DNA of 64,000 nucleotides, from assembly GCA_002238415.1 (NCBI GenBank), contig MPMI01000009.1, positions 1-64,000 of the forward strand. Reading direction: 5' to 3'. Made by a program: the position numbers and the translations under genes. Below the pieces are notes generated by a model that worked only from the letters and a program-made list of their open reading frames with translations, was not told the origin of the DNA and did no database searches. The DNA is from Desulfurellaceae bacterium bin18. GTDB lineage: Bacteria > Desulfobacterota > Binatia > Bin18. Of the stretch, positions 7,830 through 17,209 are shown one piece after another. The stretch's first letter is position 1. Each line of letters opens with the position of its first letter.

Positions 7830-8690
7830 ATGGAGATCGTTCCTAGCGAGGCAACACTTGGGGCAAGTATCTACGGTGTGAATCTGCGTCAGCTCGATGA
7901 TCGAACCGGCAAGCGGATCATTGAAGCTTGGCACGAATACGGCGTGCTCGCCTTTCCCGAACAACATCTCGATGATGAGGCTCACATCACCTTCAGTCGT
8001 TGCTTTGGCCGTTTGGAACGTCTGCTCACCACGGCAATCGAGGGCACTAAGCCCGAGATATTCCGAGTTGCGAATGTCCGTCCTGACGGCACCCTCGACT
8101 CCGCAGGAGGCCCCTATGATACGTTAAATCGGGGCAACCAGCAGTGACACTCCGACAGCTCATACAAACGGATTACCTCAAAGGCTTCAGCTCTACGAGC
8201 CCATACCTTGCCCTTGTCGGGAGGAGAAACCCAGTTCGCCGATATGCGGTCGGCGTACGACGCGCTCGACACCGCACGTAAAGACTGGTTAGCAGACAAG
8301 CTGGTTGTGCACGACTTTGCGTACAGCCACGGTAAATCTGCCGATTTAACGACCGACGCCGAACGAGTAGCCCTGCCGCCTGTCGTGCATCCGGTCGTCC
8401 GCATCCATGAAGAGACGGGCAGAAAGTCGCTCTTTGTCGGCCGGCATGCCAGCCACATTGTGGGAGAAGATGTTGAACGCAGTCGTTCACTGCTGCGTGA
8501 ACTGACGGAAAGCGCGTGTCAGCCGCCGCGTATTTTTACACACCGGTGGCAGGTCGGTGACCTGGTGATCTGGGATAACCGCTGCGTCCTGCATCGCGGT
8601 CGTCCATGGCCCACTGATGAGCCAAGAATTCTCTTTCGGACGACAGTTGCTTGCGATGACCCGGACAATGAGTGGCAGCTGAGCCGATAA
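7830..8690 (+). pseudogene. TauD/TfdA family dioxygenase interrupted by in-frame TGA
   Basis: A full-length (286-codon) alpha-ketoglutarate/Fe(II) dioxygenase reading frame with AAAAGGAG before ATG 7830. It is broken only by TGA at 8145-8147 (codon 106). The frame continues directly with HSDSS, the HxD iron-ligand motif, then LSGGETQFADMR, the distal-His region VLHRGRPW and the 2OG-binding Arg in RILFRTTV. In the family the residue before HxD is usually Trp, so TGG to TGA is the simplest explanation. No SECIS-like hairpin follows. Either a recent nonsense pseudogene, a sequencing error, or a read-through case. Confidence 0.8.
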
Positions 8691-9007
8691 CGTCAGGAGT
8701 TCGTCGCACGGCAAGCGCGCTATCGCCCTCCATACCTTCCTCTATGCCTGGGCGTGGTTGCCAAACCCTGCGTGTCTGCTTTTGTGTAGTGGACCGCGAG
8801 GCTTGCCGACCTTGCTGCGCCGCTTGCTGACCGGCTATGCGCTCACCTTCAATCGCCCCCATCGATACCGGTCTGGTCAGCCACGGCGCTCCTCTGGCGC
8901 GCATGCACAACCCGGCACGCGATTATCGGCCGTGCGGCCTCCGCGCTGCGGCCCTGATCTCAGGGGACTCCCCACACTCCACCGCCAGCCCGAGTGCCAC
9001 CGGCGCG
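8691..9007. other. Non-coding spacer, nothing recognised
   Basis: The overlapping frames here have no recognisable protein character or ribosome-binding sites. I see no gene, clear hairpin terminator or repeat. Confidence 0.6.
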
Positions 9008-10768
9008 TTACTGATTCTTATAGCCCTCATAGGCCCGCCGCACGACCGCTTCGGCTAGCGGCCTGCCACGGATAGAGAACGTTCGAGTGCCTACCCAGTA
9101 GCCATCGTCCTGCCATATCTCCTCGCTGGATACCCAATTATCCCAGAAGAAAGCCCCATTCAGGATGCCCGGATGCCGACCCATGGTATTCAAGAGTGCC
9201 TGGAACATGTTGGCCTGGGTTTCCCGCCCGTCATCCAGGCCGTTGCCATCCGCGTCGATGAACACGGGTGGCTGGAAGGACCCTGACGGGTTGCCTGGGT
9301 CTGCGGGCGCTTCCACCGTATCCAGCGCGCCATATTCGAGAAACACCATGGGTCGACCTGGGTTTCTCTCCGCCAGCGGAATGAGGTGCTGCTGAAATAT
9401 CTGCTCATACCTCGCTTGGAGCTCTGCGACGCTCAAGACCCTGGTGGGAACAGCATCCGTCAGCGGGAAATAGGCACTGATGCCCACGATGTCGAGATCC
9501 AAATCTTCCCACAGATGGTTGGAACCTGGGCCGTAAAAGTCGGCAGCGATGATAGCGGAGTAGTGCATATCGTAGGTCAACAGGCCACTGTAGACGGCCC
9601 GGACCTGGGCGACCATGGATTGGAGCTCTTGGCCGAAATCATTGATCCAATACTCGCCCCCGGACCGCGTACGGAACAGCGAGTCGGTCTCCGTACCCAG
9701 GGAGTACAAGCGCACGCCTTCCTCTTCGGCGATACGGGCATAATGTACCGCTTGCTGCGTGTAGGTCCCCCAAAATTCGGCCACAAACCGCTGGTGGTCC
9801 GGGTGGTTGGGCCGCCACGGCCAGAATTCCGGTTGGATAGCACTGCCGTAGGGAACCCCGGTCTCGTGATAGCCTGGGTCGCCGAGTTGATCCCGGTGTA
9901 CAGGCCGGGCGGCGGTGGCTGCCTCCGTGTCATCGATATTTAGGGTCAGATAGACATTGATCTCGTGGCTGCGGAATTCCCGGAGCAGTTGGCGGAGTAC
10001 GTCGTCGGGAAAACTAATGTCAAACTCGGGTGCGGTCATCCGCTCAAGCGTGCTGTCCATGCTGTCGTCGTAATAGATGGAGAGGCCGAGACCGATCCAA
10101 TTCACATGTAGGCTCTGGAGCCAGGCAATATAGTCGGGTGGGATGAGGGGACCAGTTCGCCCGGTCGCTTCCCAGTCTCCGATAACCAATTCGGTAGTGC
10201 CATAATTCCCTGACGCATGGAGGGCGCGCAGGGGGAACTCAAGAGAGGGGATAGGTCCAGGCGAAGGTGACTCCGGCACCAGCACCAGCCCTTGAGTCGT
10301 CTGATTCCACGCAAACCGCGCACTCTCCCCAGGGGCGGGAAAATCCGGAATGGTGCACTCGCCGCTCGCCCCCTCCACAAACGCCTCCCCCAGCGTGGTG
10401 ACCGTGAACGTGCTGCGGGCAAACTCCACCGCGTTATCATAGACAACGGCCGTGTAAGTCCCATCCCCTCCCAGATTCCCCCAGTTCCAGATCGCCACGA
10501 AGCCGACAGCGGCACTGTCACAGGCCCCGGCGTCACGGACATCGGTCCGCTCGGTTCCGTACACCAAGGGAATCGGGTCCCAAGCGAGCATCATAGCCTC
10601 ATCATAGATGTAGACGGTCAGCGGCCCGGTGGCTTCGCATTTCCAGCCCGAAATGACCCCCACGCCGGAATAGGTGAACCCACTACTCGGAATCCCCAGC
10701 ACGGCAGAGTACGCCAGAGTCGGAGCAAGGACACATAAAGTAATGCAGAGACGAAGCAGGGCAGACAT
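9008..10768 (-). CDS. Secreted glycoside-hydrolase-like protein (GH113-like TIM barrel)
   Basis: 586-residue protein with an apparent signal peptide (about residues 1-21, ending LAYSA). The N-terminal third (22-165) is a beta-rich accessory domain with a Cys pair. From about residue 200 a TIM barrel begins: LQSLHVNWIGLGLSIYYDD, HEINVYLTLNIDD, YSLGTETDS and, late, PMVFLEYGALDTVE and FFWDNWVS. The two Glu residues in GTETD and LEYGA are placed like acid/base and nucleophile of GH113/clan GH-A mannanase-type enzymes. It stands alone between two long spacers. Export and polysaccharide hydrolysis are inferred. Confidence 0.65.
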   Translation of the reverse strand: MSALLRLCITLCVLAPTLAYSAVLGIPSSGFTYSGVGVISGWKCEATGPLTVYIYDEAMMLAWDPIPLVYGTERTDVRDAGACDSAAVGFVAIWNWGNLGGDGTYTAVVYDNAVEFARSTFTVTTLGEAFVEGASGECTIPDFPAPGESARFAWNQTTQGLVLVPESPSPGPIPSLEFPLRALHASGNYGTTELVIGDWEATGRTGPLIPPDYIAWLQSLHVNWIGLGLSIYYDDSMDSTLERMTAPEFDISFPDDVLRQLLREFRSHEINVYLTLNIDDTEAATAARPVHRDQLGDPGYHETGVPYGSAIQPEFWPWRPNHPDHQRFVAEFWGTYTQQAVHYARIAEEEGVRLYSLGTETDSLFRTRSGGEYWINDFGQELQSMVAQVRAVYSGLLTYDMHYSAIIAADFYGPGSNHLWEDLDLDIVGISAYFPLTDAVPTRVLSVAELQARYEQIFQQHLIPLAERNPGRPMVFLEYGALDTVEAPADPGNPSGSFQPPVFIDADGNGLDDGRETQANMFQALLNTMGRHPGILNGAFFWDNWVSSEEIWQDDGYWVGTRTFSIRGRPLAEAVVRRAYEGYKNQ

Positions 10769-11376
10769 CAGATTTCTAGAATTCGTCTCATAAATAGGAA
10801 GTTTATCACTTGTGAGTCGTGTCTCCCTTGAAGTCCTTTAGGTTTCAATCTGAGCGTGCATGACGACCGGGGATTCCGCAGGCATCAGCGTCTTGGACCC
10901 TCAAAGGAGGACTTTCGTACCAAATACTGTCGCTTCTATCACCTATCAAATGATAGAAATCGACCCCAATGCGGCCGACGAAGCCGAGAGGACGGGAGAG
11001 GAGATGAGGCGTGGTAGCCGGCGGCACAGGCGTACAGGGAGGAGCGAGGGGAGGCGTCCCGTCTGGCCGCGTCCCTCCCTGTACGCCTGCTGGGAGGACG
11101 GGGGAGGACCGGGGGGCTCCGTCACCTTTTCTCGTAAAGACGCGCTCCCAGGTGAGCGAAGGGAGGGATGAGCGCCGAAGAGACCTTTTGCCAAGGGGAC
11201 ACAACCCACCTTTGCCCAGGATAGGCGGTCGGTAGAACACCTATACAGACGTTTATGAGATGGCTTCTAGACATACACGCAGAGTGAAAGGTTTCAGTGA
11301 AGATGATATCCGGGTGCTCGACTGAAGCCAGATAGCCTCTATAGTGTAGCATCCGTTTTCCCCGAGCATTTCTCAC
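10769..11376. other. Long non-coding spacer with inverted repeat
   Basis: About 600 bases without a credible gene. A perfect 15-bp inverted repeat (AGGCGTACAGGGAGG at 11028-11042, complementary arm at 11074-11088) encloses a 31-nt GC-rich centre. The rest has low-complexity GGAGG/CCTCC-rich sequence, typical of dispersed extragenic repeats. Confidence 0.6.
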
Positions 11377-12939
11377 CTAGGGGAACAGGCGGACTTTGGG
11401 TCCGAGCTGTCGGGCCTGTTTGCCACACAGAAAGGCCAGAGCACGAATCAGATACCGACGGGTCTCGGGCGGTTCAATAATATCATCAACCCCAAATGCG
11501 GCCGCGGCTTCGTAGACCGATCCCTGGCTACTGTACTTGGCCTCCAGTTCAGCCTGCAACTGGTCTGGATCGCGCACTTCTTGCAGCTCTCGGCTGTGGA
11601 CCGTATAGACGGCCGAGGTCGGACCAGTGCCGGTCACGATCGCGAGCGGCCAGGCAATTTGTAGATCGGGCGAATACGGGCTCCCGCGTCCACCCATGGC
11701 CCACATCGCCGCGCCATGCGCCTTGCGCAGAATGAGAGTGATCTTAGGGGTGCTTGCCCGCTCCACCGCATCAATCAGTGTACCGCCCCAGTAGAGCATA
11801 TTGCTGGTCTCGGCCTGTTGGCCAATGAGAAAGCCTGGTTGGTCCTGCAGAAAAACGAGCGGAATGTGAAACGAGTCACAGACTGCAATAAAACGGCGGA
11901 CCTTGGCCGCTGACGCCCAGTCCAGGGCCCCGGCCTGGTAGTCCGGCTGACTGGCCACAATCCCAACCACGAGCCCGTCAAGACGGGCGAGGCAGGTCAT
12001 GACGCTTTGGCCGAAGTCTGGCTTGTAGGCAAAGGTCTGGCCGTGGTCAACAAGAGCGGCGATCACCCGGGCGACGTCGTACGGCTTGCGGAGACGAGTC
12101 GGGACGATATCGAGCAGTTCAGGGCACAGACGGTTGGGGTCATCGGTGGAGGGTTCGCGCGGAGGCAGCTCCCAGCAGTTTTGAGGCAGAAAGGTGAGAA
12201 AGGTCCGGATAGCGGCAATACACTCCTGCTCATTCGATGAGACCCGATCAACAAACCCGGTTGTCCGGGCGTGCATATCAGGGCCGGCTAGGCGGTCGAT
12301 ATCGACCTCTTCGCCAAGCCCGCCCCGGACCAGGGTCGGTCCGGACCAGCCGACAAAGCCGGAACCTTTGACCATCAGCGTAAAATCGGCGTACAGCCCA
12401 TCAATGGGTGGCCGGCCAAAACAGGCACCCAGCATGGCGGCGACCTGAGGAATTCTCCCTACGCAATCGGTGACCTCTCGAAAGGCCGGCACTTGGGTCA
12501 TCTGGCGGGCCTGCATCGAGTCCTGGAAGCGGATGGCAGAGCCTTCATAGAGACCAATGAAAGGATAGCCCTGTTCCAGGGCCAAGCGGCGCAGGCGAAA
12601 GCGTTTCGCAATATTTTTCAGGCTGGCCGCTCCTCCCACCAAGGTGCCGTCGTCAGCCACCACACATACATGGCGGCCGTGTATCGTGCCCCAGCCCGTT
12701 ACCACTCCGTCGGCCGGGAGGTGCTGGGCGGGTTTCCCAGGTGTGTCCACGCTGCCTTCGGCCAGCAGTCCAATTTCGTGGAAGCTGTCCTCGTCTAGGA
12801 GTAAGGTCAGCCGTTCGCGGGCGGTCAGCTTCCCCCGCCTATGTGCCCGAGCGATGGCCTCGGGACCGCCCTGGCTCCGTGCTTCAGTCTTTCGGTGCCG
12901 GAGCTGTGCGAGATAATCGTCCCAACCTGGTGCTGGCAT
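11377..12939 (-). CDS. Acyl-CoA carboxylase, carboxyltransferase (beta) subunit
   Basis: 520-residue carboxyltransferase of the propionyl/methylcrotonyl-CoA carboxylase type. It transfers CO2 from carboxybiotin to an acyl-CoA. Family marks include AHRRGKLTARERLTLLLDEDSF at 30-51, the first oxyanion region VVADDGTLVGGAASL, PFIGLYEGSA, and the C-terminal half with VFLQDQPGFLIG and GAAMWAMGGRG (second oxyanion region). No biotin carboxylase or carrier subunit gene lies nearby, so the partner must be elsewhere. Acyl specificity cannot be read from the sequence. Confidence 0.85.
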   Translation of the reverse strand: MPAPGWDDYLAQLRHRKTEARSQGGPEAIARAHRRGKLTARERLTLLLDEDSFHEIGLLAEGSVDTPGKPAQHLPADGVVTGWGTIHGRHVCVVADDGTLVGGAASLKNIAKRFRLRRLALEQGYPFIGLYEGSAIRFQDSMQARQMTQVPAFREVTDCVGRIPQVAAMLGACFGRPPIDGLYADFTLMVKGSGFVGWSGPTLVRGGLGEEVDIDRLAGPDMHARTTGFVDRVSSNEQECIAAIRTFLTFLPQNCWELPPREPSTDDPNRLCPELLDIVPTRLRKPYDVARVIAALVDHGQTFAYKPDFGQSVMTCLARLDGLVVGIVASQPDYQAGALDWASAAKVRRFIAVCDSFHIPLVFLQDQPGFLIGQQAETSNMLYWGGTLIDAVERASTPKITLILRKAHGAAMWAMGGRGSPYSPDLQIAWPLAIVTGTGPTSAVYTVHSRELQEVRDPDQLQAELEAKYSSQGSVYEAAAAFGVDDIIEPPETRRYLIRALAFLCGKQARQLGPKVRLFP

Positions 12940-12991
12940 TCGTGTTTCCTATGTCTTAAAAAACAACGAATAGTGCCCTTGCGCCGCCGGC

Positions 12992-13759
12992 TTAGCCTAC
13001 GGCCAGCGTACTGGGAGCGACAACCAGGACCAGTCCCAGACCGATCAGGCCAATGCCCGTGCCTTTCCCCAGTGCCACCCCGTAGGGAAGAATCTTCTCC
13101 ATAAAAATAATCAGGGTCAAAACACCCATCCACACCAGGTTCATGGTGCCGACAACGAACAGCACGGCCATCAGACTCCAGCAACACCCCAGGCAGTAGG
13201 CGCCATGGTGAAGGCCCATCCGAAACGCTCCCCAATACCCGTCTCGCCAACTATTGAGCAGGAAGCCGAGAGGGGAGCGACATTTCGACAGGCATACGTA
13301 TTTGAGCGGGCTGAGCTGATACAGGCCGGCGATGATAAGGGTCAGCCCACCGATAGCAGAGCCATACGTTCGCAAGCCAAGAAAAGTGTCGGGCAGGGAC
13401 TGGATGGCAATGTCCCCAGCATAGGCCATCCCGCCAGTCAGGGTCCACAGTACGGCATACCCGGCGATAAAGAGCCAAGCCGGAGCAAAGGGGGCAGCCT
13501 GCTCTCGTTTTTGGCGCGTTACAGTGGCGAACAGCACGGCCGTTGGCGCTACGGACGGGAACATCATGGCCACCATCATGACACCCCAGAGGGCAATGTA
13601 CAGGACTGCATTAGAGACCGAGAATGGCAGGCCCATAGTCATACTCATGGTCATCAGACCTAGCCCCATCCCGCCGGCCTGACGCACGGTGGCAATCCAG
13701 GCCAGAACGGACAGCAGCACGAGGGCGGTGACGATGATGGTCTTATCTCGTAAGGTCAT
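12992..13759 (-). CDS. DUF2182 integral membrane protein
   Basis: 255-residue polytopic membrane protein with about six hydrophobic segments. Typical DUF2182 features are the MxMxMGLPFS segment, WGVMMVAMMFPSVAPTA (a Met-rich helix) about residue 55, LSPLKYVCLSKCRSPL with two Cys, and LHHGAYCLGCCW with His/Cys residues. These resemble metal-ligand clusters and the family is often labelled predicted metal-binding. It lies 106 nt downstream of a DUF1326 gene; the two families commonly occur together, suggesting a joint membrane complex. Function is not established. Confidence 0.85.
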   Translation of the reverse strand: MTLRDKTIIVTALVLLSVLAWIATVRQAGGMGLGLMTMSMTMGLPFSVSNAVLYIALWGVMMVAMMFPSVAPTAVLFATVTRQKREQAAPFAPAWLFIAGYAVLWTLTGGMAYAGDIAIQSLPDTFLGLRTYGSAIGGLTLIIAGLYQLSPLKYVCLSKCRSPLGFLLNSWRDGYWGAFRMGLHHGAYCLGCCWSLMAVLFVVGTMNLVWMGVLTLIIFMEKILPYGVALGKGTGIGLIGLGLVLVVAPSTLAVG

Positions 13760-13865
13760 AGCCAGCAGTCTCTTCCCTCACCTCAGCCCTTTTCCAACGG
13801 GGAAAGGGCAACCAGGTCGATATGGGTCGGGGGCTGAACGCAAGGTCCAGCCACGTGAAAACAGG

Positions 13866-14471
13866 CTAATTCTGCCAGCTAAACGGCGCAAAATGGCCGT
13901 TGGTATTACTGACGTCCCAGGCCAGGTTGTGGTCGGTGTAGCGATACGCGTTGGATTTGGCCAGCGACAGCTTGGGCGAAACCGGATGATTGGCGTTGGT
14001 TACCCATAGCGGCTCACTGCCGTCCCGACCGGTCAGTGCCTCAATGTCGATCTCCAGCACGTCCGGAATCGTCAGCCGCCGATTGTTGGCGTCCACTGTA
14101 AACGCAATGGGAGCGGTCTTGATCCCCAGAAAATTACTGATCAGCCCCGAGACCAGCTGCATGGGCCCACCCGCCTGACCGGAGAAAATATTGCTCAGCC
14201 CCTCTTGCTGGTCTGTGGAGGCCTTGTCGTCCACGTACAGGGCAGCAGTCCAGTTGCCGTCCCCCATCTTGCCCGGACCGGGAAAGGACACCACGAGCAC
14301 GGCGTTCAGACCGCCGAGGCCCGTCTGGCCATAGCTCCCCTGATTCACATGAAACGCCAGGGCCGCGTCACACCGCCCACGAGGGGGCGGATTCTGGATC
14401 AAACAGGCACAGACCGTGTCGCAATTACACGATTCAAAATAATCACCCTCAATTTTCCATTTTTCGGCCAT
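13866..14471 (-). CDS. DUF1326 domain-containing protein
   Basis: 201-residue soluble protein. The N-terminal FESCNCDTVCACL is the DUF1326 signature, with four Cys in nine residues suggesting a metal or cluster site, followed by ALAFHVNQGSYG, LNAVLVVSFPGP and ALYVDDKASTDQQEGL. It pairs with the DUF2182 membrane protein downstream. The intergenic region to 14611 should hold divergent promoters for this pair and for the four-rhodanese gene. Role unknown. Confidence 0.85.
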   Translation of the reverse strand: MAEKWKIEGDYFESCNCDTVCACLIQNPPPRGRCDAALAFHVNQGSYGQTGLGGLNAVLVVSFPGPGKMGDGNWTAALYVDDKASTDQQEGLSNIFSGQAGGPMQLVSGLISNFLGIKTAPIAFTVDANNRRLTIPDVLEIDIEALTGRDGSEPLWVTNANHPVSPKLSLAKSNAYRYTDHNLAWDVSNTNGHFAPFSWQN

Positions 14472-14610
14472 ATGTCCCTCCTTTGCAGCAGTCAGTTCAT
14501 CTTGTGGGTATTGACCATCTCTTGAGCCTAGGCTTCGATTGTTCCACTAGGGTATGGGCGCGGTCAAGCACTTGCGGACCTTTCCGTACGCGTCACAAGG
14601 AGGGACTCTC

Positions 14611-16305
14611 ATGGCAGGCAGTATTAGTGCCCAAGATCTCAAAGCGCTCCTGGATAGCCAGGCGCTGTATGCGGTTATTGATGTCCGGGACTGGGGAGAA
14701 TTTTCCCTGGGCCAGATTCCTGGCACCAACTGCATCCCGCGCGGATCATTAGAAAAATATATTTCGGTGTTAGTCCCTAAGACCGATATCCATACGGTTC
14801 TGTACTGCGATACCGGCCAACGCTCGACTCGGGCGGCCCTCAGCCTGGAAACCCTGGGCTATACCAATGTGTCGGTCCTGGACAGCGGTCTCACAGCTTG
14901 GACAGCGGCCGGCTATGAGACAATGCATGGCTGGAGTTTACGGGGCAAAATATATGGCGAGCGTCTCCAGGTCGAAGAGGACATCCCCGAGATGACGGCC
15001 GAAGAACTCCATGCGCGCCTTCAGCAAGGCGAACAGCTGTATATCTTTGATACCCGCACCGAGCCGGAATTCAAGGCTGCGCATTTGCCAGGCGCGTATT
15101 GCGCCCCAGGCGGGCAGTTAGCCCTGATCGCGCCTGAGGTGGTACCCGACAAGGGCCGGACGATTGTCACCAACTGTGCCGGCCGCACGCGCAGCTTGCT
15201 GGGAGCGCATACTTTACGGCGGATGGGTTTTACCGACGTCTACGCGCTGAAAGGTGGCACTGGGGCCTGGCGCATTGCCGGCTACACCGAGGAACTTGAG
15301 AAAGGCGACGGCGTCCCCGTGCCCCGACTTTCTGAGACTGGTATCTCAACGTGCAAACAGTTTGCCGAGCACGTTGCCACACAAGACAACATTTCCAGCA
15401 TCACCCCTCAGGACTTGCACGCTCGGCAGGAAAAGGGCGAGTTACTCTACCTGCTCGATGTACGTTTGCTCGACGAGTATCGGGCCGGCCATATTCCCGG
15501 CACCCATTTTTGTCCCGCGACTCAGATTGCCCTCCTGGTCGAGAGTTTGGTCGGAGTGAAGAACGCACCGATTATCACCATGTGTGCCGGCCGCGCCCGG
15601 GCGATTCTCGCAGCGTCCGTACTCAAGGGAGCTGGCTATCCGAACGTGAGTGTCCTAGACGGCGGCACTACCGCCTGGAAAGCATCCGGGTTTGATCTTG
15701 AGACTGGCGACCCCCAAGAGATTGATTTTGGCCAGCCCGTGTGGATGGCGCGGCTGCTGCAGGGATTACCGGCTGGGGTAAAGCCCCTGGCCCTACCGAT
15801 CCCTGGCTTGGCTGAAGCTCGTGCGCAGGCCGAACTCCTCACCCCGCAGGCCTTGCAGACTCAGCTCGATGCCGGCCAGCGGCCTGCGCTGCTCGACGTG
15901 CGGAGTCTGGGCGATTTCGCCACTGCGCATGTGCCGGGCGCACTCTGGCTCTCGCGGGGCAAGCTCGACCTCCAGATTGAACACGAAGTACCGGACAAAA
16001 CGACCCTGGTGGTTCTGATGTGCCGCAAGGGGAATCTCTCGCCCTTATCCGTCCCCACCTTAAAAGCCATGGGCTATACACGCGTCGCAGTATTGCAGGG
16101 TGGATTTGACACCTGGCAGGCTGCCGGGCTGCCGACTGAGCAAGGCTTAGGCGATTTATCCAGCAATGCTGAATTAGAGCAGCTGGCGATTGAAGAAGTC
16201 GGTTTATTCGGTAGCGGTCCGTATGGATTTAGCCATGAACGGATGGCCAAATACCTGCGCGATGAGGAGGAGTTAGGCCAGAAATACCAGCGCAAGCGAG
16301 TCTAA
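14611..16305 (+). CDS. Four-domain rhodanese-like sulfurtransferase
   Basis: 564-residue protein made of four tandem rhodanese domains (about 5-105, 125-228, 263-363, 410-510). Each has a candidate active-site Cys: C66 in YCDTGQRST, C189 in NCAGRTRS, C325 in MCAGRARA and C471 in MCRKGNLS. Each also has the usual D-V/T-R start motif, with HxPGA/T in domains 2-4 and QIPGT in domain 1. All four therefore look potentially competent for persulfide transfer, which is unusual since tandem rhodaneses normally keep one active Cys. The ATG at 14611 follows AAGGAGGG; a longer frame lacks a site. Likely cytosolic, as no signal peptide is seen. Confidence 0.9.
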   Translation: MAGSISAQDLKALLDSQALYAVIDVRDWGEFSLGQIPGTNCIPRGSLEKYISVLVPKTDIHTVLYCDTGQRSTRAALSLETLGYTNVSVLDSGLTAWTAAGYETMHGWSLRGKIYGERLQVEEDIPEMTAEELHARLQQGEQLYIFDTRTEPEFKAAHLPGAYCAPGGQLALIAPEVVPDKGRTIVTNCAGRTRSLLGAHTLRRMGFTDVYALKGGTGAWRIAGYTEELEKGDGVPVPRLSETGISTCKQFAEHVATQDNISSITPQDLHARQEKGELLYLLDVRLLDEYRAGHIPGTHFCPATQIALLVESLVGVKNAPIITMCAGRARAILAASVLKGAGYPNVSVLDGGTTAWKASGFDLETGDPQEIDFGQPVWMARLLQGLPAGVKPLALPIPGLAEARAQAELLTPQALQTQLDAGQRPALLDVRSLGDFATAHVPGALWLSRGKLDLQIEHEVPDKTTLVVLMCRKGNLSPLSVPTLKAMGYTRVAVLQGGFDTWQAAGLPTEQGLGDLSSNAELEQLAIEEVGLFGSGPYGFSHERMAKYLRDEEELGQKYQRKRV

Positions 16306-16535
16306 ACGTTACAGGGAATTTCGGATTACAGTTTCCGCTCCCTACTTCATCGTCGTTCCTATTAAGAAAGCCTCTAAGGCCGCAACGTCCCCATGACCTT
16401 GCGCAGGGCTTCGTCATATTCTTAGCTCGACCGTATGGTTGGCTTTTCAATGTCTCTTTGACTTTCAGAAGCCAGAGAGCCTATACTCCCTGTACGAATT
16501 CTCTAACAATTCGCTGACGAAAAGGAGGATGTCCC

Positions 16536-17177
16536 ATGGCACACATGACAGCGTTTGATCCGCACAGGAAAACCGATTGGCACATTGATCCCGCAAACGT
16601 CGCGCTTCTCGTCATCGATATGGAGAACGACGTCCTGCTACCTGGAGCGCACAGCGAGGTACCGGCCGCTCGTGAGATCGTCCCAACCATCAATCGGCTG
16701 GCTCACACGTGCCGGCAAGCGGGAGTACCTGTCATTTGGATCAGGCATGTTGAACGGAAAGATGGCAGCGATGCCGGCCTGATGTGGGATTTTCTGCCGC
16801 CCATGATCGAAGGGACGACAGGGGTCGAGCTCTACGCCGAGCTTGACGTCCAGCCTGAAGATCATCAGGTCCAAAAGTGTCGCTGGAGCGCGCTCATTCC
16901 TGGCTCGTCTAACCTTGAGGGCCTCTTGCGAGGTCTCAAAAGGGAAAGTCTGATTATCACCGGGGTTGCTACTAATATCTGTTGTGAGTCCACCGCACGG
17001 GACGCTGCGATGCTGGACTATAAGGTGTTTTTTGTCAGCGACGCCAACGCCACCTATTCGCAACAGGCCCATGAGGCAAGCCTCGAAATTCTGCGTCTGG
17101 CCTTCTGCCGGGTTCTCGCGAGCGATGAAGTGATCGCTGAGCTCGAAGTGCCAGACAGCCTGCGGGCGACTGCCTAA
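16536..17177 (+). CDS. Isochorismatase-family cysteine hydrolase
   Basis: 213-residue cysteine hydrolase. The catalytic triad is visible: Asp in LLVIDMENDVLLPG near residue 28, Lys in VQKCRWSALIPG and Cys in GVATNICCESTARDA (second Cys of the pair in register). The cis-peptide before the Cys (VAT) is the usual pattern. It probably hydrolyses an amide (N-carbamoyl, nicotinamide-like or ureido) substrate. AAAGGAGG precedes the ATG. The next gene begins 32 nt later on the same strand, suggesting co-transcription. Confidence 0.88.
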   Translation: MAHMTAFDPHRKTDWHIDPANVALLVIDMENDVLLPGAHSEVPAAREIVPTINRLAHTCRQAGVPVIWIRHVERKDGSDAGLMWDFLPPMIEGTTGVELYAELDVQPEDHQVQKCRWSALIPGSSNLEGLLRGLKRESLIITGVATNICCESTARDAAMLDYKVFFVSDANATYSQQAHEASLEILRLAFCRVLASDEVIAELEVPDSLRATA

Positions 17178-17209
17178 ATACGAGCGCTCGCCACAAGGGG
17201 AGGGGACTG

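Noticed and set aside
8145..8147. UGA in the TauD gene as a third selenocysteine
   Set aside because: Family members carry Trp, not Cys, at this position, and no hairpin with a suitable loop is found in the next 50 nt.
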